Below are positions 1 to 8,087 of a stretch of 36,518 nt of DNA, piece by piece. Position 1 is the stretch's first letter, and every line of letters begins with the position of its first letter. The stretch is taken from positions 1-36,518 of the forward strand of contig DXLX01000047.1 in NCBI GenBank assembly GCA_019414515.1, written 5' to 3'. The stretch comes from Collinsella sp. GTDB lineage: Bacteria > Actinomycetota > Coriobacteriia > Coriobacteriales > Coriobacteriaceae. A program made the position numbers and the translations under genes. The notes under the pieces are model-generated. The model made no database searches. It was not told the origin of the DNA and was given only the letters and a program-made list of their open reading frames with translations.

Positions 1-1376
1 GTCCCGTCTTTGGCGTCAAGGGCGGTGCTGCCGGCGGCGGCTGGGCCCAGGTCATCCCCATGGAGGACATCAACCTGCACTTTACCGGCGACTTCCACGC
101 TATCGGTGCCGCCAATAACCTGCTGGCCGCCATGCTCGACAACCATATTCAGCAGGGCAACCAACTCGGTATCGACGTTAAGCGCATCACCTGGAAGCGC
201 GTTGTCGACATGAACGACCGCCAGCTGCGCCACGTTATCGACGGCATTGGCGGCAAGGCCCAGGGCGTGCCGCGCGAGGACGGCTTCGACATCACCGTTG
301 CCTCCGAGGTCATGGCGATCTTGTGCCTGTCCACGAGCATCAACGACCTCAAGGAGCGCCTGGGCGAGATCGTCGTCGGCTACAGCTTTGCCGGTGAGCC
401 CGTTCGCGCCCGCGACCTCAAGGCTCAGGGCGCCATGGCCGCGCTGCTTAAGGACGCGCTCAAGCCCAACCTGGTGCAGACGCTCGAGGGTACGCCCGCG
501 TTTGTCCACGGTGGCCCCTTCGCCAACATCGCCCACGGCTGCAACTCCATCATGGCTACGCGCATGGCTATGCGCTTTGGCGATGTCGCCATTACCGAGG
601 CAGGCTTTGGTGCCGATCTGGGTGCTGAGAAGTTCCTCGACATCAAGTGCCGAATGACGGGCGTCCGCCCCAGCGCCGTCGTGATTGTCGCCACCGCCCG
701 TGCGCTTAAGTACAACGGTGGCGTTGCTAAGGCCGACCTTAACGACGAGAACCTCGATGCCCTCAAGGCCGGCATGCCCAACTTGCTGCGCCACGTCGAC
801 AATATCCAGAGCGTCTATGGTCTTCCCTGTGTGGTCGCCATCAACCGCTTCCCGACGGACACCGAGGCAGAGCTTGCGCTCATCGAGTCCGAGTGCCAGA
901 AGCTCGGCGTCAACGTTAAGCTTTCCGAGGTCTGGGCCAAGGGCGGCGAGGGCGCGCTCGAGCTGGCTGATGAGGTCATGCGCCTGATTGAGCAGCCGAG
1001 CGAGCTCAAGTTTGCCTACGAGGACGGTGCCGATGTTGCCGATGCTCTGGAGGCCGTCGCCACCAAGGTCTACCGCGCCGACGGCGTTGACTTTACGCCG
1101 GCTGCCAAGCGCCAGCTCGCCGAGCTGCGCGAGAACGGCTTTGGTAACCTACCGGTGTGCGTCGCCAAGACCCAGTACAGCTTTAGCGACAACGCCAAGG
1201 CGCTGGGCGCCCCCGAGGGCTTCCGCATCACCGTGCGCGAGCTCAAGGTTTCCGCCGGTGCCCACTTTGTGGTCGCGCTGACTGGCAGCGTCCTGACTAT
1301 GCCGGGCCTGCCCAAGGTTCCCGCGGCCGAGAATATCGACGTCGACAACGACGGCAACATCACCGGCCTGTTCTAA
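1..1376 (+). CDS. fhs: Formate--tetrahydrofolate ligase, 3' part (5' end outside window)
   Basis: Ligates formate to tetrahydrofolate with ATP to give 10-formyl-THF in the cytoplasm, the entry step of the folate C1 pathway. The reading frame is already open at base 3, and about 457 codons are present of a usual 550-560, so roughly 100 N-terminal residues lie upstream. The first residues carry the family signature GVKGGAAGGG (position 11 is Trp where Tyr is usual), followed by IPMEDINLHFTGD. The second signature, VATARALKYNGG, lies near codon 225. The C-terminus (MPGLPKVPAAENIDVDNDG) is intact and ends at TAA. A strong terminator follows. The partner genes fchA and folD are 11 kb downstream rather than adjacent. 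Identification is secure; only the start is missing. Confidence 0.97.
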   Translation, partial: PVFGVKGGAAGGGWAQVIPMEDINLHFTGDFHAIGAANNLLAAMLDNHIQQGNQLGIDVKRITWKRVVDMNDRQLRHVIDGIGGKAQGVPREDGFDITVASEVMAILCLSTSINDLKERLGEIVVGYSFAGEPVRARDLKAQGAMAALLKDALKPNLVQTLEGTPAFVHGGPFANIAHGCNSIMATRMAMRFGDVAITEAGFGADLGAEKFLDIKCRMTGVRPSAVVIVATARALKYNGGVAKADLNDENLDALKAGMPNLLRHVDNIQSVYGLPCVVAINRFPTDTEAELALIESECQKLGVNVKLSEVWAKGGEGALELADEVMRLIEQPSELKFAYEDGADVADALEAVATKVYRADGVDFTPAAKRQLAELRENGFGNLPVCVAKTQYSFSDNAKALGAPEGFRITVRELKVSAGAHFVVALTGSVLTMPGLPKVPAAENIDVDNDGNITGLF

Positions 1377-1401
1377 GTCTGCTGCTCATAGCCGCTTGCC
1401 C

Positions 1402-1438
1402 GCCCCGCCGCGCCTACCAAGGCCCGGCGGGGCTTTTT
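1402..1438 (+). terminator. Rho-independent terminator after fhs
   Basis: A 9-bp perfect stem (GCCCCGCCG at 1402-1410 with CGGCGGGGC at 1425-1433) is extended by an inner GCCT/AGGC pairing. It is followed by five T residues and lies 25 bases after the fhs stop codon. Confidence 0.9.
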
Positions 1439-1556
1439 GATCCTTAGGCACGCGCATGTCTTGTAGATACCGACGGGCTTTGCCCATCATAGGCTTTTGC
1501 GCGGGTAGAATGCATGGATAACTTGATGCTTACAGGCGACGGAAAGGAAACGTTGC

Positions 1557-2543
1557 ATGGACCAGGACAAGACGACTGTGATGGGCGGATATGGCTCCGC
1601 ACAGGCTGGCGGCAGCGCCGATGCGACCCGCGTTGTGTCGAACCCCGGCAATGCTGCCCCCGATGCGACGCAGGCGTCCGCCGAACCCACACGAGTTATG
1701 GGCTATAGCGATACACCGCGGGATCCGTTTGATTATGCACCGCAGGACCCGTATGGCAATGCGACGCCGGACCCGTATGGCAATGCGGCGGCAGGCGCTT
1801 ATAATAACCTGCCGCAAAATCCCATTCCGCAGCCTCAGCAGACGACGTATATGCCGCGCACGGCACAGTCCCAGCCTCGTTATGAGTCGCGCGATCCGTA
1901 TGCGCGCCAGCCTTATCGTGAGTACCCCAAGTCGATTCCGCAGTATGGTGAGGACGAGGAAGAGGCGCCGTCGCGTTCGTCGAGTGTGATCAAGAAGATC
2001 CTCATTGTGCTGGCGATCTTCTTTGCCCTCTCGATTGTGTTTGCCATCGTGTCGGGCATGCTCAACAAGCGAGGGAGTTCAACGGCCGATACCACTGCCG
2101 AGCAAACCGAGTCTGCCTCGTCTAGCACCGTCGATCTGAGCGATATCCCGGGGCAGTACTGGTCCAACGCCAAGAAGCTCCTCAAGTCGCGCGGCGCCGA
2201 TCTTTCGAATGCTGTGATTCTGACTGACGACGGCTCGACGCCTGTTGTCGATGCCAACTGGGTTGTTACTTCTGCCTACTATAACGACAACGGTAACCTC
2301 GAAATTCAACTCACGCACAAGAGCAGCTCGGGTAACTCGTCCGACGGCCAAAGCGGCACCGACAATTCGAGCTCCAACACGCTGGAGGACCTGAGCAACA
2401 AGGCCCAGGAGCTTGGAGATAAGGCGCAAGAGCTGGGCGACACGGCTCAGAACCTCGGCGATACCGCGCAGAACCTGGGCGATATGGCTACCAATGCTTG
2501 GGACGCGCTGCAAAACGGCATTTCGGGCGCACAGGGAAACTAG
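1557..2543 (+). CDS. Single-pass membrane protein with PASTA-like outer domain and heptad-repeat tail
   Basis: Protein of 328 residues, function unknown. The start is set by GGAAAGGA six to fifteen bases upstream of ATG 1557. Residues 1-140 form a cytoplasmic tail rich in Pro, Gln, Tyr and Asp with TRV-type motifs (ATRVV, PTRVM) and a duplicated DPYGNA segment; the 18-base DNA repeat is at 1746-1763 and 1770-1787. One membrane segment lies at about 147-167 after KK. The outer part at about 190-255 (PGQYWSNAKKLLKSRG...) resembles a PASTA domain in layout, but I would not assign it firmly. Residues about 283-310 are four near-perfect heptads of the type AQELGDK/AQNLGDT, a likely short coiled coil. 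TRV-type motifs and PASTA-like parts occur around Ser/Thr-kinase systems of Actinobacteria; a link here is only inference. No operon partner is evident. Confidence 0.8.
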   Translation: MDQDKTTVMGGYGSAQAGGSADATRVVSNPGNAAPDATQASAEPTRVMGYSDTPRDPFDYAPQDPYGNATPDPYGNAAAGAYNNLPQNPIPQPQQTTYMPRTAQSQPRYESRDPYARQPYREYPKSIPQYGEDEEEAPSRSSSVIKKILIVLAIFFALSIVFAIVSGMLNKRGSSTADTTAEQTESASSSTVDLSDIPGQYWSNAKKLLKSRGADLSNAVILTDDGSTPVVDANWVVTSAYYNDNGNLEIQLTHKSSSGNSSDGQSGTDNSSSNTLEDLSNKAQELGDKAQELGDTAQNLGDTAQNLGDMATNAWDALQNGISGAQGN

Positions 2544-2561
2544 CGGCTGAGCGAAGCGGGG

Positions 2562-3743
2562 CTACAACTGCTCTGCCGGACGCTCGGGCGAGCTAAAGCC
2601 GGAGTCAAACGTGACGACGCATGATGCATCGGGTCTGCGCTCGTGCACGATGCGCGTGACGAGCTCCAGCAGCTCCTCGTCGGATATGTCAAAGCCGTCG
2701 GGACGTACCAGGTCAAACGAAACAAAGCCGTCGTGCTCGTGCAAGTCGTGGATGGAAAGCGCGGGGTCGATCTGCGCTACGCCGCGCTTGACCCAGCCGC
2801 GCAAGTCATCGCCGGTTGTTGCAATGGGGTCGCAGTGCAACGTGATGGCGATGCCCATCTGGCGTTTGATATCGTGTTCGATGGTGTCCAGGATCTCGTG
2901 GTGCTCAAAGGCATCGCCCTCGCCGGGCATTTCCACGTGTGCGCTGGCAAACTGGCGGCCGGGGCCGTAGTCGTGCACCATGAGGTCATGAGTGCCCAGG
3001 ACCTGGGGGTACGACATGATCCTGTCGCGGATTTCCTGGACGAGCTTGGGGTCGGGCGCTTGTCCCAGCAGCGGGCTGATGGCGTCGCGCACCAGGCCCA
3101 GGCCGCTGATGCAGATGAAGATGCCCACGCCCAGGCCCGTCCAGCCATCGAGGTCAAAGCCGGTCGTCTGCGAAATAAGCGCCGCCACCAAGACCGAGCC
3201 TGAGGTGATGACGTCGTTTTTGGAGTCCTGCGCCGTGGCGATGAGCGTCTCCGAGTCGATGCGATCGCCCAGCGTGCGGTTGAACGCGGCCATCCAGAGC
3301 TTAACGAGCATGGATGTAGCCAGTGCCGCAAGGGAAACGAGCGTGTAAGCGGTGGGGGAGGGCTTGATAATCTTGGTAACGGACTCGAGCACCAGGTTGA
3401 TGCCGACGGCACAAACGAGGACGGCGACAAACAGGCCGGCGAGGTATTCGTAGCGGCCGTGGCCATAGGGGTGACCTTCGTCGGCCGGGCGGCTGGCAAG
3501 GCGGAACCCGAGCAGGCTGACGATGTTGCTCGAGGCATCGGAGAGGTTGTTGAAGGCGTCGGCGATGAGCGAGACGGAGCCGGCGAGCAGGCCCGCGATG
3601 CCCTTGGCTAGGCACAGGGTAATGTTGAGGCCAATGCAGATGAGACTTGCGGCAAAGCCTGCGTTGGTGCGGCAAGCCGTATCGACCGGCTCGTCCTCGC
3701 TGCCGGGAACAAGCGTATGTACCAGCCGATTTACAAATAGCAT
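2562..3743 (-). CDS. Cation diffusion facilitator (CDF) transporter, possibly Mn2+ efflux
   Basis: Proton-coupled metal exporter of the inner membrane, 393 residues. The start is ATG 3743, because GAGGAG lies seven bases upstream; the open frame continues further upstream without a ribosome site. The CDF core has helices at about 28-60, 70-85, 100-120, 133-153, 180-192 and 200-216. The transport-site residues are visible as N65-x-x-x-D69 (ADAFNNLSD) in helix 2 and D173-x-x-x-D177 (AQDSKNDV) in helix 5. HPYGHGRYEY after helix 2 is family-typical. The soluble C-terminal domain (about 230-320) has the usual metallochaperone-like fold, and a further tail of about 70 residues follows. An N/D-D/D site, rather than H/D-H/D, is what I recall for MntE-type manganese exporters, so Mn2+ is the best guess; Fe or Zn remain possible. 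Confidence 0.92.
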   Translation of the reverse strand: MLFVNRLVHTLVPGSEDEPVDTACRTNAGFAASLICIGLNITLCLAKGIAGLLAGSVSLIADAFNNLSDASSNIVSLLGFRLASRPADEGHPYGHGRYEYLAGLFVAVLVCAVGINLVLESVTKIIKPSPTAYTLVSLAALATSMLVKLWMAAFNRTLGDRIDSETLIATAQDSKNDVITSGSVLVAALISQTTGFDLDGWTGLGVGIFICISGLGLVRDAISPLLGQAPDPKLVQEIRDRIMSYPQVLGTHDLMVHDYGPGRQFASAHVEMPGEGDAFEHHEILDTIEHDIKRQMGIAITLHCDPIATTGDDLRGWVKRGVAQIDPALSIHDLHEHDGFVSFDLVRPDGFDISDEELLELVTRIVHERRPDASCVVTFDSGFSSPERPAEQL

Positions 3744-3961
3744 GGCGTATCTCCTCGCATCCTTGTTTAAGGGGATAGTGTAGCTCGCATGGGCGCGCCG
3801 TGCGCCGATGTTCAGAAAATGCAGCAATGGTCTGCTGGAGCTAACGAGCGGCCCTTCTTGTCCGACAGGGTCCTGCATTTTGGGCCACATGGGTATGGGC
3901 ATGTGCTTACCTGCCCGACATACTTAATGTCGACAGCCCCTGTGCAAAGGAGGACGTATCC

Positions 3962-5299
3962 ATGGACGAGATGTTTGCCATTAAATGCCAAAACTGCGGC
4001 GGCCCTATGTACTCACACCAGGCTAAACGCAGCTTTGAGTGCGCCTATTGCGGCACGGTCGTTCCGTGGCAGGCCGATGCGGGGGAGCCCAAGAGCGCCC
4101 TGGGCATTCGCCATACGCCGCTGACGGTTGTCGATGGGCTGCTTAAACTCACCCACGTGTCGCAGCTCGAGCGTCCGGTGGATCCCGACTGGTATTTCTT
4201 TAATGCGTACTGGCGCAACCAGTCGGTTCTGGAGCATCTGTTGTGGGAGGACCGCGGCACGGCTCAGGAGTTCCAGGAGGCAGCGCACGTGAGCATTCCC
4301 TGCCCCTTCTGCGGCGCGTCCTTTGAGGGCGAATCGACCCAACGCGTGTTTGAGTGTCCGTCCTGCGGCAATAAGATCGGCGTTGCCGACCTGCTCAAGC
4401 CCGGCACGTTTAGTAAGCGCCTGACCATGGGCGTGGGTGCTGAGTATGTGCCTGAGCAGGGTATTCCCTGCGAAATCTCGCCGCAGCAGGCGCGTGTCAA
4501 CGCGCTGCAGCTGGTGCGCCAGTACCCCGACGCCTTTGCCGGGCACGACGTGGAAGACGCGATTCAAAATGACATGATGCTCTTCTACTTCCCCATGGCG
4601 CTCGCGGACCTGCGCATGATGGCGTCCTTCCCGGGCAAGGGGCTGAGCAAGGAGACCCTGGTGTACTACGAGGTGCTCGACTGGGCGTATCCGCGGGCAA
4701 ACTACCTGGACGTTCGCCTTATGGGCATTTTGGAGCCGTGGGACTTTGCCAAGGTTGGGCCGTTTGACCCGGCCATGCAGGAAGGCGACTTCCGCGTTGT
4801 CTCCGTCGATGCGTCTATCAAGGACCAGGTGGTCATTGATAAGCTGGCGCTCGACATTGCCGGCAACGATGCCGAGGCGGTGCTGGGGCTCAATAAAAAG
4901 AGCATCCGCACCTGGGCGCGCAAGGCTCGCAAGCATAAGGACGGCCTGGTGATGGTACCGGTCTACTTTGTCGATCGCCCAGCGACGGACAGCCGCGATG
5001 GCGAGCAGGTGCGCATTGCCGTAAACGGCCAGACGGGCCGCGCGGCCGCGGTGGTGTTTAGCGACAAGCGTGAGACGCATGTGGTGGCGCCGCTCAACCC
5101 GAGCCTGCATCTATCGAACGAAAGTACCGTGCACGCCACGCCCATCGAGGTCAAATACGTTAAATCGCCCTTCCTCTACCAGATCGTGCGTAAGGGAGGC
5201 GGCGAGCAACCGCGCCAGGTGGCAGCGGTTGCCGAGGGTTCCTACCGAGAAGAAAAGCCCAAACGCAAGGGCTTGCTCGCTGCGATCTTTGGGAAGTAG
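3962..5299 (+). CDS. Double zinc-ribbon protein of unknown function
   Basis: Protein of 445 residues preceded by a very strong site, AAAGGAGG, eight bases before ATG 3962. Two rubredoxin-knuckle zinc ribbons are visible: C9-x2-C12 ... C27-x2-C30 (KCQNCGG, CAYCG) and C114-x2-C117 ... C132-x2-C135 (CPFCGAS, CPSCGNK). The remaining 300 residues are soluble with no membrane segment and no motif I recognise; the end is basic (KPKRKGLLAAIFGK). Zinc ribbons of this kind occur in TFIIB-like and DNA/RNA-binding proteins, but the long C-terminal part argues for something else. It is a single-gene unit, divergent from the CDF transporter. A small inverted repeat (CGACAT at 3916-3921, ATGTCG at 3927-3932) lies in the shared upstream region and could be an operator. 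Confidence 0.8.
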   Translation: MDEMFAIKCQNCGGPMYSHQAKRSFECAYCGTVVPWQADAGEPKSALGIRHTPLTVVDGLLKLTHVSQLERPVDPDWYFFNAYWRNQSVLEHLLWEDRGTAQEFQEAAHVSIPCPFCGASFEGESTQRVFECPSCGNKIGVADLLKPGTFSKRLTMGVGAEYVPEQGIPCEISPQQARVNALQLVRQYPDAFAGHDVEDAIQNDMMLFYFPMALADLRMMASFPGKGLSKETLVYYEVLDWAYPRANYLDVRLMGILEPWDFAKVGPFDPAMQEGDFRVVSVDASIKDQVVIDKLALDIAGNDAEAVLGLNKKSIRTWARKARKHKDGLVMVPVYFVDRPATDSRDGEQVRIAVNGQTGRAAAVVFSDKRETHVVAPLNPSLHLSNESTVHATPIEVKYVKSPFLYQIVRKGGGEQPRQVAAVAEGSYREEKPKRKGLLAAIFGK

Positions 5300-5361
5300 G
5301 GGAACGGTACGGGACAGTGCGCAGTAGTGCGAGCTGTCCGTCGTGGTAGATCTAAATAAAC

Positions 5362-5392
5362 GGTGGGACGGCTGCAAAAGAGCCGCCCCACC
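5362..5392. terminator. Hairpin downstream of the zinc-ribbon gene
   Basis: A 12-bp stem with one mismatch (GGTGGGACGGCT at 5362-5373, AGCCGCCCCACC at 5381-5392) has a 7-base loop. The + strand lacks a proper T run; on the minus strand it is followed by GTTTATTT. It probably ends transcription of the 3962-5299 gene, or of leftward transcripts. Confidence 0.6.
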
Positions 5393-5473
5393 GGGCAAAA
5401 TCAAGGTGTGCCGCGGAACCCGCTCCTCAGTCGGTCAACTTTGGAAGCGCGGGCAACGCAGGTGCTAATGTCT

Positions 5474-5498
5474 AAAGGGCCGGGGCAACCGGCCCTTT
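5474..5498. terminator. Symmetric terminator hairpin next to the tRNA-end relic
   Basis: A perfect 10-bp stem (AAAGGGCCGG at 5474-5483, CCGGCCCTTT at 5489-5498) has a 5-base loop and A/T runs on both sides, so it can work in both directions. On the minus strand it follows the tRNA-like 3' end at 5501-5520 directly, as a tRNA gene's own terminator would. It also sits downstream of the leftward ADP-ribosylglycohydrolase gene. Confidence 0.75.
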
Positions 5499-5500
5499 TC

Positions 5501-5520
5501 TGCGGCAGCGGGGATTCGAA
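5501..5520 (-). repeat. tRNA 3'-end-like fragment, possible attachment-site relic
   Basis: Read on the minus strand this is TTCGAAT followed by CCCCGCTGCCGCA, which has the form of a T-loop, the 3' half of a T-stem, the 3' strand of an acceptor stem and a discriminator A. The matching 5' parts are missing: upstream bases TTGGTA do not pair with CCCCG, and no GCGGCAG lies 70-90 bases upstream. Identity beginning in the T-loop and running to the tRNA end is the usual pattern of a phage or island attachment site. No integrase is present in the window. Confidence 0.35.
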
Positions 5521-5655
5521 TACCAACACGGTGTACGGTCCCACGGTACTTTGCTCTGTGACGAACGGACCCATGACGGCGCATTCTGTAATCATCATTT
5601 ATGCGGTCCCTTAATCATTTGCGTTGACTGACATTGTCTTCGTTGAAGGCGTGTC

Positions 5656-6444
5656 CTAAAACAAACACTGCTCTATCAACTCTTTACCGCGCAGGGTATC
5701 GATCCACTCCTGCGGAATTGCGTCGATACCGTAGGCCGTGCCGGCGAGGGCGCCTGCGACGGCTGCGGTGGTGTCGGTGTCGTCGCCTAGGTTGACGGCG
5801 GCAAGCACGCAATCTTCGTAGCAGTTAGTGTTGACGAAGCACCAGGTGGCTGCCTTAAGCGTGTCGCGCACGAAGCCACCTGACTTGATCTCCTGCTCAG
5901 GCATGCCTTTCAGATGGAGTGCCCACGAGGGGAGCGCGTCGTTCATCACATCCCTCATCAGCTCAACAAATATGATGCATGCGTCGGTCGACGTTCTGTG
6001 GGCGTGCGTAATTGCGGAGACCTCGCGGATCTCGTTGTTCGTCGCATCGGTGAACGCCAGGGGAGCGATACGCATGAGCGAGCCGTTGCCGTTGTCGCGC
6101 TCGCCGGAGCCTCCTTTGCCGGTGTGCAAGGCGCGGGCGGTCGTGCCGCCGTAATCGAAAACGCCGTCGATTGTATACTCGTCACGGGCAATCCAGCCGA
6201 CGAACTTGTCGCGCATGTCCGCGGTGTCGATGTGCCCGAGCTCCCTAATCGAGTCACAGGTAGCAAGCGTCATGGACGTGTCGTCGCTCCAGGTGCCGTC
6301 GGGCTGCCCATGCGTGCCGTAGCCAATCATGTCCGCGCATTCAAACGTGCCGCGGGGCCTGAACTCGTAAGGAACGCCCAGTGCGTCGCCGACGGCGAGC
6401 CCATAGATGCAGTCGCGCAGTGTTGTTTTCGGTCTGTCTGTCAT
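5656..6444 (-). CDS. ADP-ribosylglycohydrolase family protein
   Basis: Predicted cytoplasmic hydrolase of 262 residues that removes ADP-ribose from protein, nucleic acid or a small molecule, with a two-Mg2+ centre as in the DraG/ARH family. The motifs are in order: GLAVGDALGVPYEF (15-28), GTWSDDTSM (50-58, metal ligands D54 and D55), DNGNGSLMR (117-125) and LGDDTDTTAAVAGALAG (219-235, ligands near D221-D224). Family members usually have GGDTDT; here it is GDDTDT. AGAGGAG upstream of ATG 6444 fixes the start. It lies 63 bases behind the YhcG-like nuclease gene on the same strand, likely as one transcript. The substrate cannot be told from sequence. The pairing suggests an accessory, possibly defence-related unit, which is inference. 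Confidence 0.92.
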   Translation of the reverse strand: MTDRPKTTLRDCIYGLAVGDALGVPYEFRPRGTFECADMIGYGTHGQPDGTWSDDTSMTLATCDSIRELGHIDTADMRDKFVGWIARDEYTIDGVFDYGGTTARALHTGKGGSGERDNGNGSLMRIAPLAFTDATNNEIREVSAITHAHRTSTDACIIFVELMRDVMNDALPSWALHLKGMPEQEIKSGGFVRDTLKAATWCFVNTNCYEDCVLAAVNLGDDTDTTAAVAGALAGTAYGIDAIPQEWIDTLRGKELIEQCLF

Positions 6445-6507
6445 GGAAAGCTCCTCTTATCCCGGGTGATGTGGAGCGCCATCGGTGGTGTCGGTCGCAA
6501 CGTATTG

Positions 6508-7560
6508 CTATCCTTGTGCTTCGCCATTAGTCGCTTCGTTGATGGCGCGGTACTCGGCACTCAGCTCGCGCGCCAGCTCTTCCTTGCTTGGAAGATACGG
6601 CAAGTATTTGGCGGCAAACACTTGGTCGTTGTCTTCGGGCAGCGTGTACTCGACAATCGAGTCGCTTTTGTCCGCGCAGAGCACGATGCCTATAGGCGGA
6701 TTGTCGCCTTCGTTCATGAGCTCGCGCGTGTAGTAGTTCACGTACATTTGCATCTGGCCCAGGTCCTGATGCGTAAGGTCATCGGTCTTAAGGTCGATGA
6801 GCACGAAGCAGCGCATCAGATAGTTGTAAAACACAAGGTCAATATAGAAATGGCGCCCATCAAAGGTGATGCGCTTTTGGCGCGCCTCGAAAGCGAAACC
6901 ACGGCCAAGCTCCAGCAGGAACTTCTGAAGATGCGTGATGAGCGCCTGCTCTAGATCGCTCTCGCGAAACGCAGTATCGTCCGAGTAACCTAAAAACTCC
7001 AGTACATATGGGTCACGGATGATATCCTCGGGGCGACGAGCCGGGGCGCTCTTTTGGATTTCCTGGGTGACGGCCTCCTTGTCCTTGCTGGCAAGCAGGC
7101 GCTCGCGGAACATGGTGTTGATCTGGCGCTCGAGCTGACGCGTGCTCCAGCGAGAATCGGCGCATTCGTTCATGTACCAGGTGCGAGCTTCGGGGTCAGG
7201 AATGCGTATTAACCTGCGATAATGTGTCCAACTCAATTCGGGACGCAGTGAGTCCCGAATTGGAAATGCAAGATAGAACTGACGCATTTTACGCAGCTCT
7301 CTTGCTTCAAAACCTTTACCAAAATCCTTGGTAAGTCTGATTGCGAGGACCTTGAGCAGCGCCTCTCCATACTTGGCGCGCTCCTCTCCGCCCTGCTCAT
7401 CAACAATGCTCTTGCCGATCTCCCAATACGCCTCAACCATCGCAAAGTTAACGGCGGTATAGGCCTTGTCGCGAGCGGCGTTGAGAATCGAGGAAACCTG
7501 CTTGTAAAAAACTTCTGGCACGATTGCCGATTCTCCACGGTTTACCAGTTCGCCCATCAC
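6508..7560 (-). CDS. YhcG/DUF1016 family PD-(D/E)xK nuclease
   Basis: Protein of 350 residues with the two-part family layout. The N-terminal helical DUF1016 domain (about 15-170) contains AYWEIGKSI, LRKMRQFYLAFP, LSWTHYRRLIRI and YMNECADSRWSTRQLERQI. The C-terminal nuclease domain (about 175-345) contains YVLEFLGY, FYIDLVFYN with D241, VLIDLKTDDL with D256-x-K258, and GQMQMYVNYY. The active-site residues appear intact. The start is GTG 7560 or ATG 7557, both behind AAGAGGAAAG. Members are scattered in accessory regions and are thought to act on DNA; the exact role is not established. Probably co-transcribed with the ADP-ribosylglycohydrolase downstream. A recognisable promoter precedes it. 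Confidence 0.93.
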   Translation of the reverse strand: MMGELVNRGESAIVPEVFYKQVSSILNAARDKAYTAVNFAMVEAYWEIGKSIVDEQGGEERAKYGEALLKVLAIRLTKDFGKGFEARELRKMRQFYLAFPIRDSLRPELSWTHYRRLIRIPDPEARTWYMNECADSRWSTRQLERQINTMFRERLLASKDKEAVTQEIQKSAPARRPEDIIRDPYVLEFLGYSDDTAFRESDLEQALITHLQKFLLELGRGFAFEARQKRITFDGRHFYIDLVFYNYLMRCFVLIDLKTDDLTHQDLGQMQMYVNYYTRELMNEGDNPPIGIVLCADKSDSIVEYTLPEDNDQVFAAKYLPYLPSKEELARELSAEYRAINEATNGEAQG

Positions 7561-7606
7561 TGTCGCCCCACTTTCCTCTTGTGGAATGCATCTTTATTGC
7601 ATTTAG

Positions 7607-7636
7607 TTTAAAGCCTCGCGCGGACTCGAATTTCAA
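7607..7636 (-). promoter_or_regulatory. Candidate sigma70-type promoter for the YhcG unit
   Basis: On the minus strand a -35 element TTGAAA (7631-7636) is separated by 18 bases from TTTAAA (7607-7612), about 47 bases before the start codon. The stretch 7580-7612 is clearly more AT-rich than its surroundings. Confidence 0.45.
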
Positions 7637-7725
7637 TGTCGCCTAGCGCCTTCGTGCAGGATTCCCGAAGTGACTAAAATGTGACCATAGAGGCAGTTTT
7701 AGCGAACCCCATGGGAGTGACACGC

Positions 7726-7995
7726 ATGGACAACAACACCTTGCTGTTCCAGGACAAAGGTTCGGGCAGGTTTAAAGACGTCAAGATCTACCCTAACCGC
7801 ATCGAAGTGCTCAAGAAGGGTACTTTCGGCGGCAAGCATATCGAGATTGTCTACCTTAAGGACATCACGGGCGTTAACAGGATCAAGGGTCGCGACGTTT
7901 TCCTGCGCAATCGACTGTTAACCGCTTGCGTCTTTAGTCTGAGCAGTCGTGCGAAGGCCCAGGAGTTTGTTAACGCGCTGAACATGGTGATGTAG
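7726..7995 (+). CDS. Small PH-like/DUF4429-like protein
   Basis: Protein of 89 residues if it starts at ATG 7726, which has GGAG nine bases upstream. The frame is open from GTG 7681, and ATG 7711 is another option. No membrane segment or signal peptide is seen. The pattern of a short strand-rich domain (FKDVKIYPNRIEVLKKGTF, EIVYLKDITGV, VFLRNRLL) ending in an amphipathic helix (AKAQEFVNALNMV) resembles bacterial PH-like or DUF4429 domains that sense membranes or act as adaptors. This is fold-level resemblance, not a firm family call. A weak promoter may be present, with TAAAAT at 7675-7680. It converges on the phospholipase gene. Confidence 0.65.
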   Translation: MDNNTLLFQDKGSGRFKDVKIYPNRIEVLKKGTFGGKHIEIVYLKDITGVNRIKGRDVFLRNRLLTACVFSLSSRAKAQEFVNALNMVM

Positions 7996-8020
7996 CCCAT
8001 GGCGGCGTTCGGGCCAAGGT

Positions 8021-8059
8021 AAAAATCGGGGGCACAGAACGGTGTCCTGCGCCCCGATT
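8021..8059 (-). terminator. Terminator between convergent genes
   Basis: AATCGGGG (8024-8031) pairs with CCCCGATT (8052-8059), with partial pairing inside. On the minus strand it is followed by five T residues, so it mainly ends the phospholipase transcript. Confidence 0.75.
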
Positions 8060-8087
8060 GAGTCGATGTGTCTAAAGGCGGGCTTGC

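Larger units (their letters stand above)
5300..5655. other. Intergenic region with two hairpins and a tRNA-end relic
   Basis: No credible coding frame was seen in these 356 bases. They hold the hairpin at 5362-5392, the hairpin at 5474-5498 and a tRNA-3'-end-like segment at 5501-5520, all listed separately. The remainder shows nothing I can name. Confidence 0.7.

Noticed and set aside
1746..1787. CRISPR-like repeat
   Set aside because: Only two 18-base copies six bases apart, in frame inside a coding region; it is a protein-level repeat.
5501..5590. A complete tRNA gene on the minus strand
   Set aside because: Only the 3' part fits; no acceptor 5' strand, D-arm or anticodon arm can be formed upstream.
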